Below, piece after piece: positions 25,126 through 38,303 of a stretch of 64,000 nt of DNA (positions are counted from its first letter, which is position 1; each line of letters begins with the position of its first letter). The notes beneath the pieces are model-generated. The model saw only the letters and a program-made list of their open reading frames with translations, searched no databases and was not told the DNA's origin. The stretch is from Brenneria roseae subsp. roseae (GTDB lineage Bacteria > Pseudomonadota > Gammaproteobacteria > Enterobacterales > Enterobacteriaceae). The stretch lies in assembly GCF_003115845.1 (NCBI RefSeq), contig NZ_KZ819026.1:242691-306690 (forward strand), written 5' to 3'. A program made the position numbers and the translations under genes.

Positions 25126-26718
25126 ATGAGTTTTCATCCCCCGCTACGGTTGCTGGAGGTAAATACGCCGCTAATTTGGCATTGGCCTCATTTTCTTGAG
25201 ATCATGGCTGTCATTGATAAATATCATTTCAATGGTCTTATCATTCATCAGCAAAATATGCTGGCGCTGCTCGCCCGCCCATCCCTATTTAGCAAAGGTC
25301 CGGGAATAGAAAACCTGAATCATGAACGCGAAAGTACGCTGAGTTATCTGCAACGAATTAGCGATTATTGCCAGTCGAAAAACATTCAGCTGTGGATTCA
25401 GGGGGAAGCGTTTCCGAATGACGCAAAAATAAAGCAAAAATTCCCCGAGTTCTTTCTGCACGAAAGCAGCAGCGGCGGCAGCCAATTTCTGAACCGCTTT
25501 TACAGTGAAATACTGGATGAGGTCATTGCGGCCCTGCCCGATATCAGCGGCATGATCCTGAGCCTGCAAATTCCGGAGTTTCATACCGAACAGTGGAAGG
25601 ATGCGATGAAAACACTGCACCGCTGTTTGCGCCGACGTGGCAAAAAACTGGTTTTGCGTGATTACACGGACGACAGCTGGCCGCGACGTCAGTTGCAAAC
25701 TACGCTGAATAGCCTGCCAAATGATGTTCGCGTCTCTCTCAAAGCGACGGCGCTGGGCTATCGTCCCGGTTTTGCCAACAACCCGGATCTGGCTGACTTT
25801 AAAGGCTACAAAAAATGGGTCGAATTCGATCTCTGGGGTATTGATTACGGTTGGACACTGTTGCCCTGCATGTTGGTGGACGAAATTCAGGGGCGTCTCA
25901 GTTGGGCGCACGCGGTCGCCGGTGACGAACTGGAAGCCGTCAGCGCCAGAATCAGCTGGGAATGGCTCAGCAACAGCTCGCTGTTGGAATCGATCAACGA
26001 AGTGAATCTGTTTGGCCTGTCGCAAATCGCCTGTCAATCCGGTGAAAATCTGCATGCCAGCGCTATCTTCCACCGTTGGCTGATGACGAACGGCGTGGAT
26101 ATCCGCAACAGGGTACGCCTCGAAACAGTACAGACCCTGTTTTTCAGCAGCTATGACTGGATGTGTAAAACACCTTATTTTCTGGGACGCCTGTTGCATC
26201 ATCATAGCCAGATACCTCTTGGTTTTGAACATGCCATGCAGCTATTGCATGCTGAAACGCGCAGCGCCAACTGGGCGCAATCCTTTCAACCACTTTTTCC
26301 CGTCGATGACCCCGGGTTTGGCGAATCTCAGCGGCAATTAATTACGCTGGAATGTCAGCAGATGCTGTTTTTCGCACAACATTTACGCCAGTCCGCCCGG
26401 GAGATTCAACAGACCCGGTTATTGCCCGAAGCCCTCTCCGCACGCTTGTCAGCCAGTTGGGAATATGCCTGGCGTTACACCGGATTATTCAATCAAACCA
26501 AACAGCTGATTGCCGATCGCCTGTATATTGAGAACTACGGCCCGACGGCTTCCCGTCGCAATAGTCAGCTACAGCAAATCGGTGAAGCCCTGCGTTTTGC
26601 CAGTGAACTGCAAAACTGGTTGCTACAACACCGGCATGCTCATCCACATTTCCTAACGATGCTGATGACGCCAGAGCGTCTGAACAAACTTGCCGAAAGC
26701 TGTCGTTTGGCAGACTGA
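25126..26718 (+). CDS. Unrecognised 530-residue protein, possible glycoside hydrolase fold
   Basis: I do not recognise this family with certainty. The N-terminal 300 residues alternate strand-helix units typical of a TIM barrel: LRLLEVNTPLIWHW, YHFNGLIIHQQN, IQLWIQGEAFP, DISGMILSLQIPEFHTEQW, KKLVLRDYTDD, VRVSLKATALGY and KWVEFDLWGIDYG. Several strand ends carry Glu, Asp or His, as in glycosidases of the GH67/GH20 kind. The C-terminal 230 residues are helical and rich in His, Gln and Trp. There is no signal peptide, so it is cytoplasmic. The divergent oxidoreductase suggests a sugar-related role, which is an inference from context. Confidence 0.5.
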   Translation: MSFHPPLRLLEVNTPLIWHWPHFLEIMAVIDKYHFNGLIIHQQNMLALLARPSLFSKGPGIENLNHERESTLSYLQRISDYCQSKNIQLWIQGEAFPNDAKIKQKFPEFFLHESSSGGSQFLNRFYSEILDEVIAALPDISGMILSLQIPEFHTEQWKDAMKTLHRCLRRRGKKLVLRDYTDDSWPRRQLQTTLNSLPNDVRVSLKATALGYRPGFANNPDLADFKGYKKWVEFDLWGIDYGWTLLPCMLVDEIQGRLSWAHAVAGDELEAVSARISWEWLSNSSLLESINEVNLFGLSQIACQSGENLHASAIFHRWLMTNGVDIRNRVRLETVQTLFFSSYDWMCKTPYFLGRLLHHHSQIPLGFEHAMQLLHAETRSANWAQSFQPLFPVDDPGFGESQRQLITLECQQMLFFAQHLRQSAREIQQTRLLPEALSARLSASWEYAWRYTGLFNQTKQLIADRLYIENYGPTASRRNSQLQQIGEALRFASELQNWLLQHRHAHPHFLTMLMTPERLNKLAESCRLAD

Positions 26719-27011
26719 AACCGTGGTGGCTGGTTAACAGCATAGAAGTGAGCAACGCTGATTGAAATGGCGTTTTTAAAAGAGAGGCGGGGAAAATCAG
26801 GATAATCGGTTAATTTGTGATATGAATTGCAAATATCATAATTTTAATGTGATTAACATCGCATATTCTCAGCTTAAAAACGTGATTCTTTTCTCTTTTT
26901 CACCATTATCCTGTGATGTATATCGCGTTTTATTTTTTAATGCCGGGACGTATACCGGATACTGCGCTTTGTTAAATAATGCCGGCATCAACTCTCAGAT
27001 AAGGAATAAAT

Positions 27012-27545
27012 ATGCAGGTTTTCTTTCTGGACAAAATGTTAACCCCCATCGGCGAATTAATGATTATTGCAGATAAAAATAATCACCTTCGGGCAGTGGA
27101 ATGGAGTGAATATGAAGAAAAATTATATTGTTCGCTAAATCGCCGTTATCGACATATCCCTTTCTCATTGCAACCTTGCCATAATCCCGGAGGGCTAACC
27201 GAGAGTCTGCAACGCTATTTCGCAGGGGATTTAACGGTTATCGAAACGCTGCCGGTTGCATCGGTTGGCACCGAATTTCAACAGCAGGTCTGGAGCCAGT
27301 TGCGCCAGATTCCGGCAGGACAAATAATGACTTACGGAACACTGGCCGCGCGTTTGGGGCGCCCTACTGCGTCGCGCGCCGTTGGCATGGCGAATGGATC
27401 AAACCCGGTCAGTATCGTGGTGCCCTGTCACCGGGTTATTGGCGCCAACGGTGCCTTGACTGGATATGCCGGCGGCGTGCACCGAAAACAGTGGCTATTA
27501 ACCCATGAGGGATATTTTCCGCAGCAAGATATATTGCCGCTATAA
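27012..27545 (+). CDS. ogt: Methylated-DNA-protein cysteine methyltransferase Ogt
   Basis: A 177-residue DNA-repair protein that removes O6-alkylguanine and O4-alkylthymine lesions by transferring the alkyl group to its own Cys. The active-site motif is VPCHRVIG with Cys139, the same number as in E. coli Ogt. The helix-turn-helix region contains SRAVGMANGSNP with the Arg finger. The N-terminal domain is present and not shortened. The AAGGA before ATG at 27012 fits. It is upstream of fnr, as in E. coli. Confidence 0.93.
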   Translation: MQVFFLDKMLTPIGELMIIADKNNHLRAVEWSEYEEKLYCSLNRRYRHIPFSLQPCHNPGGLTESLQRYFAGDLTVIETLPVASVGTEFQQQVWSQLRQIPAGQIMTYGTLAARLGRPTASRAVGMANGSNPVSIVVPCHRVIGANGALTGYAGGVHRKQWLLTHEGYFPQQDILPL

Positions 27546-27682
27546 AGCGTATTTTCCCGACAACATTTTGATCGTTAACGTATATTCTGCTAAGTATTAG
27601 CGCGAATTTATAGTTAGTTCACTATATATCGGTCTTTTCAGCGGATTAGTAGTCTTATCACCGACGATAAAAGCTGTTAAAA

Positions 27683-27696
27683 TTGACCAATATCAA
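27683..27696. promoter_or_regulatory. FNR box in the fnr promoter
   Basis: TTGACCAATATCAA matches the FNR consensus TTGATNNNNATCAA with one difference. It lies 20 bases before the fnr start codon, so FNR bound here would repress its own gene, as known for E. coli. Confidence 0.7.
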
Positions 27697-27716
27697 TTAT
27701 CGCCTGAGCAAAGTCT

Positions 27717-28469
27717 ATGATCCCGGAAAAGCGAATTATTCGACGCATTCAGTCTGGCGGTTGTGCTATCCACTGCCAGGATTGCAGCATCAGTCAGCTA
27801 TGTATTCCTTTTACCTTAAATGAACACGAGCTCGATCAGCTTGATAATATTATTGAAAGGAAAAAACCCATCCAGAAGGGACAGGCATTGTTCAAAGCTG
27901 GCGATGAGTTGAAATCGTTGTACGCTATCCGCTCAGGTACCATTAAAAGTTATACCATCACCGAACAGGGTGATGAACAGATCACGGGATTCCATCTGGC
28001 AGGCGACCTGGTCGGTTTCGATGCGATCGGCAATGCACAACATCCAAGTTTCGCCCAGGCGCTGGAAACATCCATGGTGTGTGAAATCCCTTTTGAAACA
28101 CTGGATGACCTCTCCGGCAAGATGCCCAATCTGCGTCAGCAAATGATGCGCCTGATGAGCGGTGAAATCCGTGGCGATCAGGACATGATTCTGTTGCTGT
28201 CGAAGAAAAACGCGGAAGAGCGTCTGGCGGCGTTTGTTTATAATTTGTCGCGCCGTTTTGCCCAACGCGGTTTTTCTCCTCGAGAATTCCGTTTAACCAT
28301 GACCCGTGGTGATATCGGTAATTATCTGGGGTTAACGGTTGAAACAATTAGTCGTCTGCTGGGTCGTTTCCAGAAGAGCGGCATTCTGGCGGTAAAAGGC
28401 AAATACATCACCATCGAGAATATCGATGCGCTTTCCGAACTGGCTGGTACTCCCCGTAACAAAGCCTAA
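27717..28469 (+). CDS. fnr: Anaerobic global regulator FNR
   Basis: A 250-residue CRP-family regulator that senses oxygen through a [4Fe-4S] cluster. The four cluster Cys are C20, C23, C29 and C122, at the same positions as in E. coli FNR; C16 is also present. The cyclic-nucleotide-like domain covers about 30-150, a dimer helix follows, and the recognition helix [12 protein letters not shown] includes E209, S212 and R213, which read the TTGAT half-site. Length and residues indicate a fully functional copy. It is followed by uspE. Confidence 0.97.
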   Translation: MIPEKRIIRRIQSGGCAIHCQDCSISQLCIPFTLNEHELDQLDNIIERKKPIQKGQALFKAGDELKSLYAIRSGTIKSYTITEQGDEQITGFHLAGDLVGFDAIGNAQHPSFAQALETSMVCEIPFETLDDLSGKMPNLRQQMMRLMSGEIRGDQDMILLLSKKNAEERLAAFVYNLSRRFAQRGFSPREFRLTMTRGDIGNYLGLTVETISRLLGRFQKSGILAVKGKYITIENIDALSELAGTPRNKA

Positions 28470-28593
28470 CTGATTGCCGGATCAGTGATTTTCTTATTTT
28501 ATTGATCCGGTCCACATCATCTGTTGTCCAAAGCGATTCCATTGGGGTACTCTTAATTTACAGACTGTGGATCAACAGCTGTTTGGAGGACCT

Positions 28594-29550
28594 ATGGCAA
28601 AGTATCAGAACTTACTTGTCGCTATTGACCCGAATCAGGATGACCAACCAGCGCTGCGTCGGGCGGTTTACCTGGTTCAGCGGCTCGGCGGCCGAATCAA
28701 GGCGTTTTTGCCTATCTATGATTTTTCTTATGAAATGACCACCCTGCTTTCTCCGGACGACCGGACAGAAATGCGGCAAGGCGTCATCCAGCAGCGTACC
28801 GAATGGATTACGGAACAGTGTAAATATTATCTTGATGCGGGCGTTCCGATAGAGATCAAAGTGGTCTGGCACAATAAGCCATTTGAAGCCATTATTCGGG
28901 AAGTGATTGCCGGACAGCATGACCTGCTGCTAAAAATGGCGCATCAGCATGACCGGCTGGAGGCCGTTATTTTTACCCCAACCGACTGGCAGTTATTGCG
29001 TAAATGTCCTTGTCCGGTCTGGATGGTGAAAGATCAGCCCTGGCCGGAAGAAGGACGGGCCTTAGTTGCCGTTAATCTGGCCAGTGAAGACCCGTATCAC
29101 GATCCGCTCAATATTAAGCTGGTCTCCGAAACGCTGGAACTGGCAAAACAGGTCAACCAAACGGAGGTCCATCTGGTCGGCGCCTATCCGGTTACGCCCA
29201 TCAACATTGCAATTGAACTGCCAGATTTTGATCCCGGGGTGTACAACGATGCAATTCGTGGTCAGCACCTGATTGCCATGAAATCACTGCGCCAGAAATT
29301 TAATCTGGATGAACGAGTGACTCACGTGGAAAAAGGTTTACCGGAAGAAGTTATTCCCGATTTAGCGGAGCATTTACAGGCCGGCGTCGTGGTACTGGGA
29401 TCGCTCGGCAGAACCGGTCTTTCCGCCGCGTTTATCGGTAATACCGTGGAACACGTCATCGATCACCTGAAATGTGACCTGCTGGCGATCAAACCTGATG
29501 ACTTTGTTTCGCCGATTACGCTTGAAGACCAGGAAGACGAGGACGCGTAG
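28594..29550 (+). CDS. uspE: Universal stress protein UspE
   Basis: A 318-residue protein with two tandem Usp domains. Start ATG 28594 follows TGGAGGA; an in-frame GTG at 28567 is too early. It is nearly identical in layout to E. coli UspE: the first domain begins [21 protein letters not shown], and the second ends with [27 protein letters not shown], a typical Usp ATP-binding-loop region. UspE helps resistance to DNA damage and affects motility and aggregation. An acidic tail ends the protein. It converges with pntB, with a terminator between. Confidence 0.95.
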   Translation: MAKYQNLLVAIDPNQDDQPALRRAVYLVQRLGGRIKAFLPIYDFSYEMTTLLSPDDRTEMRQGVIQQRTEWITEQCKYYLDAGVPIEIKVVWHNKPFEAIIREVIAGQHDLLLKMAHQHDRLEAVIFTPTDWQLLRKCPCPVWMVKDQPWPEEGRALVAVNLASEDPYHDPLNIKLVSETLELAKQVNQTEVHLVGAYPVTPINIAIELPDFDPGVYNDAIRGQHLIAMKSLRQKFNLDERVTHVEKGLPEEVIPDLAEHLQAGVVVLGSLGRTGLSAAFIGNTVEHVIDHLKCDLLAIKPDDFVSPITLEDQEDEDA

Positions 29551-29590
29551 AAAGAACCGTCGGCATTCTCGATTTAGAAACCGTAAAAAA

Positions 29591-29609
29591 GGGGCGATAT
29601 TATCGCCCC
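29591..29609. terminator. Bidirectional terminator between uspE and pntB
   Basis: GGGGCGATA-T-TATCGCCCC forms a 9-bp GC-rich stem, with a run of A before it and T-rich sequence after it. It lies between converging genes. Confidence 0.75.
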
Positions 29610-29634
29610 TTCGCCTTTTCTCATATTACGTTGC

Positions 29635-31023
29635 TTACAGCGCTTTCAGGATCGCCTCTACGCTCGCTTTGGCATCACCAAACAACATCTGCGTATTTTC
29701 TTTAAAGAACAGCGGATTCTGAACGCCGGCATAGCCGGTATTCATTGAACGTTTGAATACGATAACATTCTGCGCTTTCCACACTTCCAGCACCGGCATC
29801 CCGGCGATGGGGCTATGCGGATCTTCCTGTGCTGCCGGATTAACCGTATCGTTGGCGCCGATGACCAGTACCGTATCGGTATCGGTGAAATCATCATTGA
29901 TCTCATCCATTTCCAGTACGATATCGTAAGGTACCTTGGCTTCAGCCAGCAGGACGTTCATGTGCCCAGGCAGACGACCGGCAACCGGATGAATGCCAAA
30001 ACGGACATTAATACCGCGGGCACGCAGTTTGGCCGTAATATCGTGAACCGGATATTGAGCCTGTGCCACTGCCATACCGTATCCCGGAGTGATAATCACA
30101 GAGGTCGAATTTTTGAGCAACTCTGCAACATCTTCCGCAGACGCTTCACGATACTCACCCATTTCCTCGCTTGCACCCGTAGAGGAACCATCGGTACCGA
30201 AGCCCCCGGCGATCACGCTGATAAAGGAACGGTTCATTGCTTTACACATAATGTAAGACAGGATGGCACCGGAAGAACCAACCAGCGCGCCGGTAACGAT
30301 CAGCAGGTCGTTGCTCAACATGAAACCGGCAGCGGCAGCGGCCCAACCGGAATAAGAGTTCAGCATGGAAACCACGACAGGCATGTCTGCCCCACCGATA
30401 GAGGCGACCAGATGCCAGCCGAACGCCAGCGCAATGATCGTCATCAGCAGTAACGCGATAACCTGCAAAGCCACGCTGCCCGTATTAATGAAGACCAGCA
30501 ACAGCAGGAAAGAAACAACCAGCGCCGCCAGGTTCATTTTATGGCGATGCGGCAGCATCAGGGGTTTGGATGAAATAATGCCGCGCAGTTTGCCAAACGC
30601 GACAACAGAACCGGTAAAGGTCACTGCACCGATGAAGATTCCCAGAAAGACTTCCGTCAAATGGATATTCACCATCACCGGATCGGTGATTTCGCCGTGA
30701 TCGAGAAAACTGTTAAACCCAACCAGCACCGCGGCCAGACCCACAAAACTGTGGAGAATGGCAACCAGTTCCGGCATTTCCGTCATTTCAACTTTACGTG
30801 CCAGATAAACGCCGATCGAGCCGCCGATCACCATCGCGACGATAATCCAGGCCACATTTCCGGCATCAGGCCCCAGGATGGTGGCAAGCAGTGCAATCGC
30901 CATCCCGGTGACGCCAAAGATATTTCCCTGACGGGACGTTTCATGCTTGGACAAACCGGCCAAACTGAAAATAAATAAAATCGCGGCAACAATGTATGCA
31001 GCTGTAACTAATCCACCAGACAT
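29635..31023 (-). CDS. pntB: NAD(P) transhydrogenase subunit beta PntB
   Basis: A 462-residue subunit of the proton-translocating transhydrogenase in the inner membrane. The N-terminal two thirds holds about nine transmembrane helices (proton channel, domain II). The C-terminal about 180 residues is the soluble NADP(H)-binding domain III with [32 protein letters not shown] and [14 protein letters not shown]. It lies 10 bp downstream of pntA in the same operon. Its length equals E. coli PntB. Confidence 0.97.
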   Translation of the reverse strand: MSGGLVTAAYIVAAILFIFSLAGLSKHETSRQGNIFGVTGMAIALLATILGPDAGNVAWIIVAMVIGGSIGVYLARKVEMTEMPELVAILHSFVGLAAVLVGFNSFLDHGEITDPVMVNIHLTEVFLGIFIGAVTFTGSVVAFGKLRGIISSKPLMLPHRHKMNLAALVVSFLLLLVFINTGSVALQVIALLLMTIIALAFGWHLVASIGGADMPVVVSMLNSYSGWAAAAAGFMLSNDLLIVTGALVGSSGAILSYIMCKAMNRSFISVIAGGFGTDGSSTGASEEMGEYREASAEDVAELLKNSTSVIITPGYGMAVAQAQYPVHDITAKLRARGINVRFGIHPVAGRLPGHMNVLLAEAKVPYDIVLEMDEINDDFTDTDTVLVIGANDTVNPAAQEDPHSPIAGMPVLEVWKAQNVIVFKRSMNTGYAGVQNPLFFKENTQMLFGDAKASVEAILKAL

Positions 31024-31033
31024 GTGTTACCCC

Positions 31034-33075
<2,042 letters not shown>

Positions 33076-34029
33076 ATGAAGCTGAAGACTACTGTTATTG
33101 TATCCACATTACTTTCATTAGCTGCATTTTCAGCGCACGCAGCACAGGAACTCACGCCGGAACAGGCTGAATCGCTAAAACCATTTGAGCGAATTTCCTT
33201 TATCGGGCGTTTTAATGCCATAAACGAAGCCGTGGCCGCGGCATCAAAGCGCGCAGATAAATTAGGCGCCGATTCGTTTTACGTTCAGAGTATGAACGAC
33301 GTCAATTCTAGCGGTAACTGGAATGTAACGGTCGATCTCTATCATAAAGATGCTCCGAAGGTGGACCCGACGAAAGTCGAGTACCGCACGTTTTATGGCG
33401 TGAAAGAGCTGCCGAAAAATGAAGCTTACGCTCTGGAGCCGTTTGATACGGTCACCGTTAGCGGTTTCTTCCGTAGCCAGCCCGATCTGAATGATGCCAT
33501 CGCAAAGGCGGCAAAAGATAAAAACGCTGACTCCTTCTATATTGTGCGTCAGGTTGATGTGAATTCCGACGGCGCTAATCAGAAAGTTACGGCTTACGTT
33601 TATAAAGCCGATGCGCCAAAACGTCAGATTCAAAGTACGGATGCGATCCCGGCTGATTCCGATGCCGGCCGGGCGGCACTGGCAGCCGGCGGGGCGGAAG
33701 CCGCTAAAGTAGAAATCCCCGGCGTAGCCAACTCCGGTAGCCCGAGCCGCAATATTGGCAATTTCTTCGAGACCCAGTCGTCTAAAGGTGGTCGTTACAC
33801 AGTAACCTTATCCGATGGGACAAAAATCGAAGAGCTTAACAACGCCACCGCAGCGCAGATGGTTCCGTTTGATTCCATTACCTTCCGCGGCAATTTCGCC
33901 ACGATACCGGCTGTTTCTGAGGCGGTTGCCAAACGTGCCGCGCAAAAAGGCGCCAAGTACTACCACATTACCAAACAGGCGCAAAATAAAGGCAGCAACA
34001 TGACAATCAGCGCTGACCTGTATAAATAA
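33076..34029 (+). CDS. ydgH: YdgH, periplasmic protein with three DUF1471 domains
   Basis: A 317-residue protein from ATG 33076, after AAAGGA; the upstream ATG at 33052 is less likely. A signal peptide ends at HAAQ. Three repeats of the small BhsA/McbA-like (DUF1471) fold are visible, each starting LKPFERISFIGRFN, LEPFDTVTVSGFFR and MVPFDSITFRGNFA, and each ending in a V-T-V-x-L-Y or A-x-L-Y strand. E. coli YdgH has the same three-domain layout and contributes to envelope integrity. A strong terminator follows. Confidence 0.92.
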   Translation: MKLKTTVIVSTLLSLAAFSAHAAQELTPEQAESLKPFERISFIGRFNAINEAVAAASKRADKLGADSFYVQSMNDVNSSGNWNVTVDLYHKDAPKVDPTKVEYRTFYGVKELPKNEAYALEPFDTVTVSGFFRSQPDLNDAIAKAAKDKNADSFYIVRQVDVNSDGANQKVTAYVYKADAPKRQIQSTDAIPADSDAGRAALAAGGAEAAKVEIPGVANSGSPSRNIGNFFETQSSKGGRYTVTLSDGTKIEELNNATAAQMVPFDSITFRGNFATIPAVSEAVAKRAAQKGAKYYHITKQAQNKGSNMTISADLYK

Positions 34030-34070
34030 TCGTTCTGGTTACCTCCTCTTCCGGGGGTAAACCAAAATGA

Positions 34071-34097
34071 AAAAACCCGCCGGAGCAGCGGGTTTTT
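34071..34097. terminator. Bidirectional terminator between ydgH and kdsA
   Basis: AAAAACCCGC / GCGGGTTTTT forms a perfect 10-bp stem with a 7-base loop and T runs on both strands. It separates two converging units. Confidence 0.85.
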
Positions 34098-34161
34098 TCA
34101 TTTTGGTCATCAGCGACAACCAGATGCAAATGGCACCTGCATCTCACTGAATTGAAGTCAC

Positions 34162-35025
<864 letters not shown>

Positions 35026-35098
35026 TTAATGTCGGATAACTCGAAATTGAATAAATTAAAAATGAACTCGTGCAAAACCGTGTCCATGTAAAACAATA

Positions 35099-35908
35099 TC
35101 AATGTAAAACAATGTGCTTTTGTTCTATGGAGTGAATCTGAACCTTGATCATTTCACTCACCGGATCTTCAGGACACTGCTCAACAAAATAATTGAGATC
35201 GGACAACGCGATATGATCGCAATCCAGTTGTGCGTAAATCAGGCCGCGATCGCGGATTTCATAGGGATCATCCGGATCAAACTGCAATACCGCTTCACTG
35301 GCTCTCAGGGCCAGCTCCATCTGTTTTTCTTCCATAAGCGCGACTTTCAGCGTATCAAGCATCTTACGCACAATGAGCACATTCTCGGCTTCATCCAGAT
35401 CTTCATCCATCAACTGGGATGACGGACCAATGTTGCCTTTGAGCCATACATCCAGAATGTGTTCACTCAGCGTATCGCCATTTAACGGGTTGATCAGCCA
35501 TATCTCTTCATCCAGCCAATCAGCCCGTAGAATCAGCTGGGTCGGGAAAATCACCGGCAGCAGCGGCAGGCCGAGTTCATGGGCGATATGCAGAAAAATC
35601 ACGCCTAAAGAAACCGGCATCCCCTGACGCGACTCAAGCACTTTATCCAGCCACAGCACATCGGAAAGCCGATATACCCCGCTGGCTCCGCCAAATCCCC
35701 AGGTGTGAAAAAAAAGCTCAATCAATTTCTCCAGTTGCAGATCCTGTTCAAGATCGTCAGCGATAACAGAACGAGCTTCATCAACCAGCTGTTGCAGATT
35801 TTGCCGCACACTCTGGGCGGGGAAGTCACGGCGGATGGCCTGTGAAACTAATACGACACCTTCACTTAACTGTGAACGGTTGAATTCAAAATCAGCAATA
35901 GAACTCAT
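35099..35908 (-). CDS. sirB1: SirB1 family protein (YchA)
   Basis: A 269-residue protein with the transglutaminase-like core of SirB1: GVSLGVIFLHIAHELGLPLLPVIFPTQLILR in this genome reads PVSLGVIFLHIA near residue 95, and the WLINPLNGD segment follows. The C-terminal third has a TPR-like helical repeat (RASEAVLQFDPDDPYEIRDRGLIYAQL). Function is unknown. It sits 2 bp downstream of sirB2. Confidence 0.93.
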   Translation of the reverse strand: MSSIADFEFNRSQLSEGVVLVSQAIRRDFPAQSVRQNLQQLVDEARSVIADDLEQDLQLEKLIELFFHTWGFGGASGVYRLSDVLWLDKVLESRQGMPVSLGVIFLHIAHELGLPLLPVIFPTQLILRADWLDEEIWLINPLNGDTLSEHILDVWLKGNIGPSSQLMDEDLDEAENVLIVRKMLDTLKVALMEEKQMELALRASEAVLQFDPDDPYEIRDRGLIYAQLDCDHIALSDLNYFVEQCPEDPVSEMIKVQIHSIEQKHIVLH

Positions 35909-35910
35909 AG

Positions 35911-36303
35911 TTATTCCATCAGCAGCGGTAACTTAGTAAGTGAAATCTGCATAACCAGATAAAAGCATACCAAGGCGAATATAAACGCCAGCCAGCGAAC
36001 CTTCTGGCTGCGTGGGCGTTTCCCCAAGGCGATCGAGCCAAGGAAGATATAAATAATAACGCCAAACAATTTTTCCGTCAGCCAGCTTTGTTCAGCGGTA
36101 AACGGATAAACATGGTTAATGAAAACTAACGCCAACCCACTGAGCAGCAGCAACGTATCATTAATATGCGGGAGTATTTTCACCCAGCGTTGCTGCAACA
36201 TTGCCGGCTGGCGGCATAACCAAAAAAAGCGCAGTACAAACAGAAAAAGGCTGGCGCCGACAGTAACCATATGCAAATAGGCAAAACCCAGAAAAAGCAC
36301 CAC
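35911..36303 (-). CDS. sirB2: SirB2 family inner-membrane protein
   Basis: A 130-residue protein with four hydrophobic helices, the SirB (PF04247) family. It starts at GTG 36303 with AGGAGT upstream. It carries the family segment LPHINDTLLLLSGLAL. The role is not established; the name comes from an old Salmonella invasion locus. It lies between prmC and sirB1 in the operon. Confidence 0.92.
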   Translation of the reverse strand: MVLFLGFAYLHMVTVGASLFLFVLRFFWLCRQPAMLQQRWVKILPHINDTLLLLSGLALVFINHVYPFTAEQSWLTEKLFGVIIYIFLGSIALGKRPRSQKVRWLAFIFALVCFYLVMQISLTKLPLLME

Positions 36304-36347
36304 GCGAGTTTACTCCTGAATCATCGTGTTGTTATCGTTTTCATCCA

Positions 36348-37187
36348 TTATCCGAGCGAAAACTGGCCGAGCGAGACGCGGTCATTGCCGCCATAATCCT
36401 GACAGGTTTCAACGTGTGCAAACCCCTTCTGTTGCAAAAGTTGACGAACTACCGCGCCTTGCCGCCAGCCATGCTCCAGCACCAGCCAACCGTCCGGCTG
36501 CAAATAATCCACCGAGTTTTCAATGATGAAGCGCAGATCGGCCAGCCCGCCTTCTGCGGCGATCAGCGCGCTGGCTGGTTCAAAACGCACATCGCCCTGA
36601 GAAAGATGACTATCTGCGGCATCAATGTAAGGCGGGTTACTGACAATCAACGTAAAACGCATCGATGCCAGCGGCGAAAACCAGTCGCCTTGCAGGAACC
36701 GAACATTCTTTATGTTCAGCCGGGCGGCATTATGCTGAGCCAACGCGACGGCTTGCGGTTGAACGTCAATTCCCGTTACCTGGCAATCCGGACGTTCACT
36801 GGCGATAGACAATGCAATCGCCCCCGTGCCGGTACCTAAATCCAGTACGCTGGCGGCGGTTCCGGGCGGCAGCCGCTGCAATGCCTGTTCAACCAGACAT
36901 TCTGTATCCGGACGAGGAATCAATGTCGCAGGCGATACGGCCAGCGACAGTGACCAAAACTCGCGCTCACCGGTCAGATAGGCGACAGGTTCACCGTTCA
37001 TCCGCCGTGCCAGCAAGGATTCCAGCCGTTGCAACTGCGTTTCCGTCAACATTGTCTCGCCAAACGCCACCAGAAACGTACGCGCCTTGCCCGTGACAAA
37101 CCCCAGCAGCACCTCTGCATCGCGTTTCGGACTTTCCCCGGCGGCAAGACGCGCCGTCGCCGAGGTTAACCAGGCTTGATAATTCAT
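36348..37187 (-). CDS. prmC: Release-factor glutamine methyltransferase PrmC
   Basis: A 279-residue SAM-dependent methyltransferase that methylates the Gln of the GGQ motif in release factors. The SAM motif is VLDLGTGTGAIALSIA near 115, and the catalytic NPPY motif lies at 184-187. The start overlaps the prfA stop by one base (TAATG), so enzyme and substrate are translationally coupled. Confidence 0.96.
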   Translation of the reverse strand: MNYQAWLTSATARLAAGESPKRDAEVLLGFVTGKARTFLVAFGETMLTETQLQRLESLLARRMNGEPVAYLTGEREFWSLSLAVSPATLIPRPDTECLVEQALQRLPPGTAASVLDLGTGTGAIALSIASERPDCQVTGIDVQPQAVALAQHNAARLNIKNVRFLQGDWFSPLASMRFTLIVSNPPYIDAADSHLSQGDVRFEPASALIAAEGGLADLRFIIENSVDYLQPDGWLVLEHGWRQGAVVRQLLQQKGFAHVETCQDYGGNDRVSLGQFSLG

Positions 37188-38269
37188 TATTCCTGCTCGG
37201 ATAGCGCAGCCAGCTGATCGGCCTGATATTCCTGCACCACAGGCTGAATCAGCATATCCAGTTTCCCTTCCATTGCTTCATCCAGACGGTAAAGCGTCAG
37301 GTTAATGCGGTGGTCCGTCACCCTTCCCTGTGGGAAATTGTAAGTACGGATACGGTCTGAACGATCGCCGCTGCCAAGCAGATTACGGCGAGTAGAGGCT
37401 TCTTCCTGCTGGCGTTTTTGCACTTCTGCCGCCCGGATGCGGGCGCCCAGCACGGATAGCGCTTTAGCCTTGTTTTTGTGCTGTGAACGTTCATCCTGAC
37501 ATTCCACAACAATGCCTGTCGGCAGGTGGGTAATACGAATAGCGGAATCAGTGGTGTTGACGTGCTGCCCACCCGCTCCCGAGGAACGGAAGGTGTCAAT
37601 ACGTAAATCGGCCGGGCTGATTTCCGGCAGTTCGGCTTCCGGAATTTCCGGCATCACCGCCACGGTGCACGCTGAGGTGTGAATCCGTCCCTGAGATTCA
37701 GTTGCCGGAACGCGCTGAACGCGGTGGCCGCCTGATTCGAACTTAAGCTGGCCGTAAACACCATCACCGGATACTTTTGCGATCACTTCTTTATATCCAC
37801 CATGTTCGCCGTCACTGGCGCTCATGATTTCAACTCGCCAGCGGCGAGCCTCGGCGTAACGGCTGTACATACGGAAAAGATCGCCGGCAAAGATCGCCGC
37901 TTCATCCCCGCCGGTTCCGGCCCGCACTTCCAGAAAGCAACCGCGCTCATCATCGGGATCTTTCGGCAACAGCAGCACCTGAAGTTGCTGTTCCAACGCG
38001 TCATTGGCGGTTTTGGCCTGCTTTAATTCATCCTGAGCCATTTCACGCATTTCCGCATCATCCAGCATCAATTCTGCGGTCTGTATATCTTCTTGTACCT
38101 GCTGCCATTGTTGGAAACAGCGAGTAATATCAGTGAGCTGCGCGTATTCACGCGACAAGGCCCGAAAACGGTCCATATCAGCAATGACGCTGGACTCACC
38201 GAGTAGCGCCTGAACTTCTTCATGGCGTTCTTGTAACGCTTCCAGTTTAGCAACAATAGAAGGCTTCAT
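37187..38269 (-). CDS. prfA: Peptide chain release factor 1 (RF1)
   Basis: A 360-residue release factor that ends translation at UAA and UAG. The GGQ motif is in [12 protein letters not shown] near residue 234 and triggers peptide hydrolysis. The anticodon-like PxT region lies in the [14 protein letters not shown] segment. Length equals E. coli RF1. It lies 34 bp downstream of hemA and overlaps prmC. Confidence 0.97.
   Translation of the reverse strand: MKPSIVAKLEALQERHEEVQALLGESSVIADMDRFRALSREYAQLTDITRCFQQWQQVQEDIQTAELMLDDAEMREMAQDELKQAKTANDALEQQLQVLLLPKDPDDERGCFLEVRAGTGGDEAAIFAGDLFRMYSRYAEARRWRVEIMSASDGEHGGYKEVIAKVSGDGVYGQLKFESGGHRVQRVPATESQGRIHTSACTVAVMPEIPEAELPEISPADLRIDTFRSSGAGGQHVNTTDSAIRITHLPTGIVVECQDERSQHKNKAKALSVLGARIRAAEVQKRQQEEASTRRNLLGSGDRSDRIRTYNFPQGRVTDHRINLTLYRLDEAMEGKLDMLIQPVVQEYQADQLAALSEQE
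37321..37328 (-). other. KOPS-like octamer, points toward dif
   Basis: CCCTTCCC on the plus strand, so GGGAAGGG leftward toward dif. It is a third consensus match with the expected polarity; chance occurrence is likely at this degeneracy. Confidence 0.3.
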
Positions 38270-38303
38270 GCGGGCGGTTAAATCCTGTTAAGAGAGATGA
38301 ATG

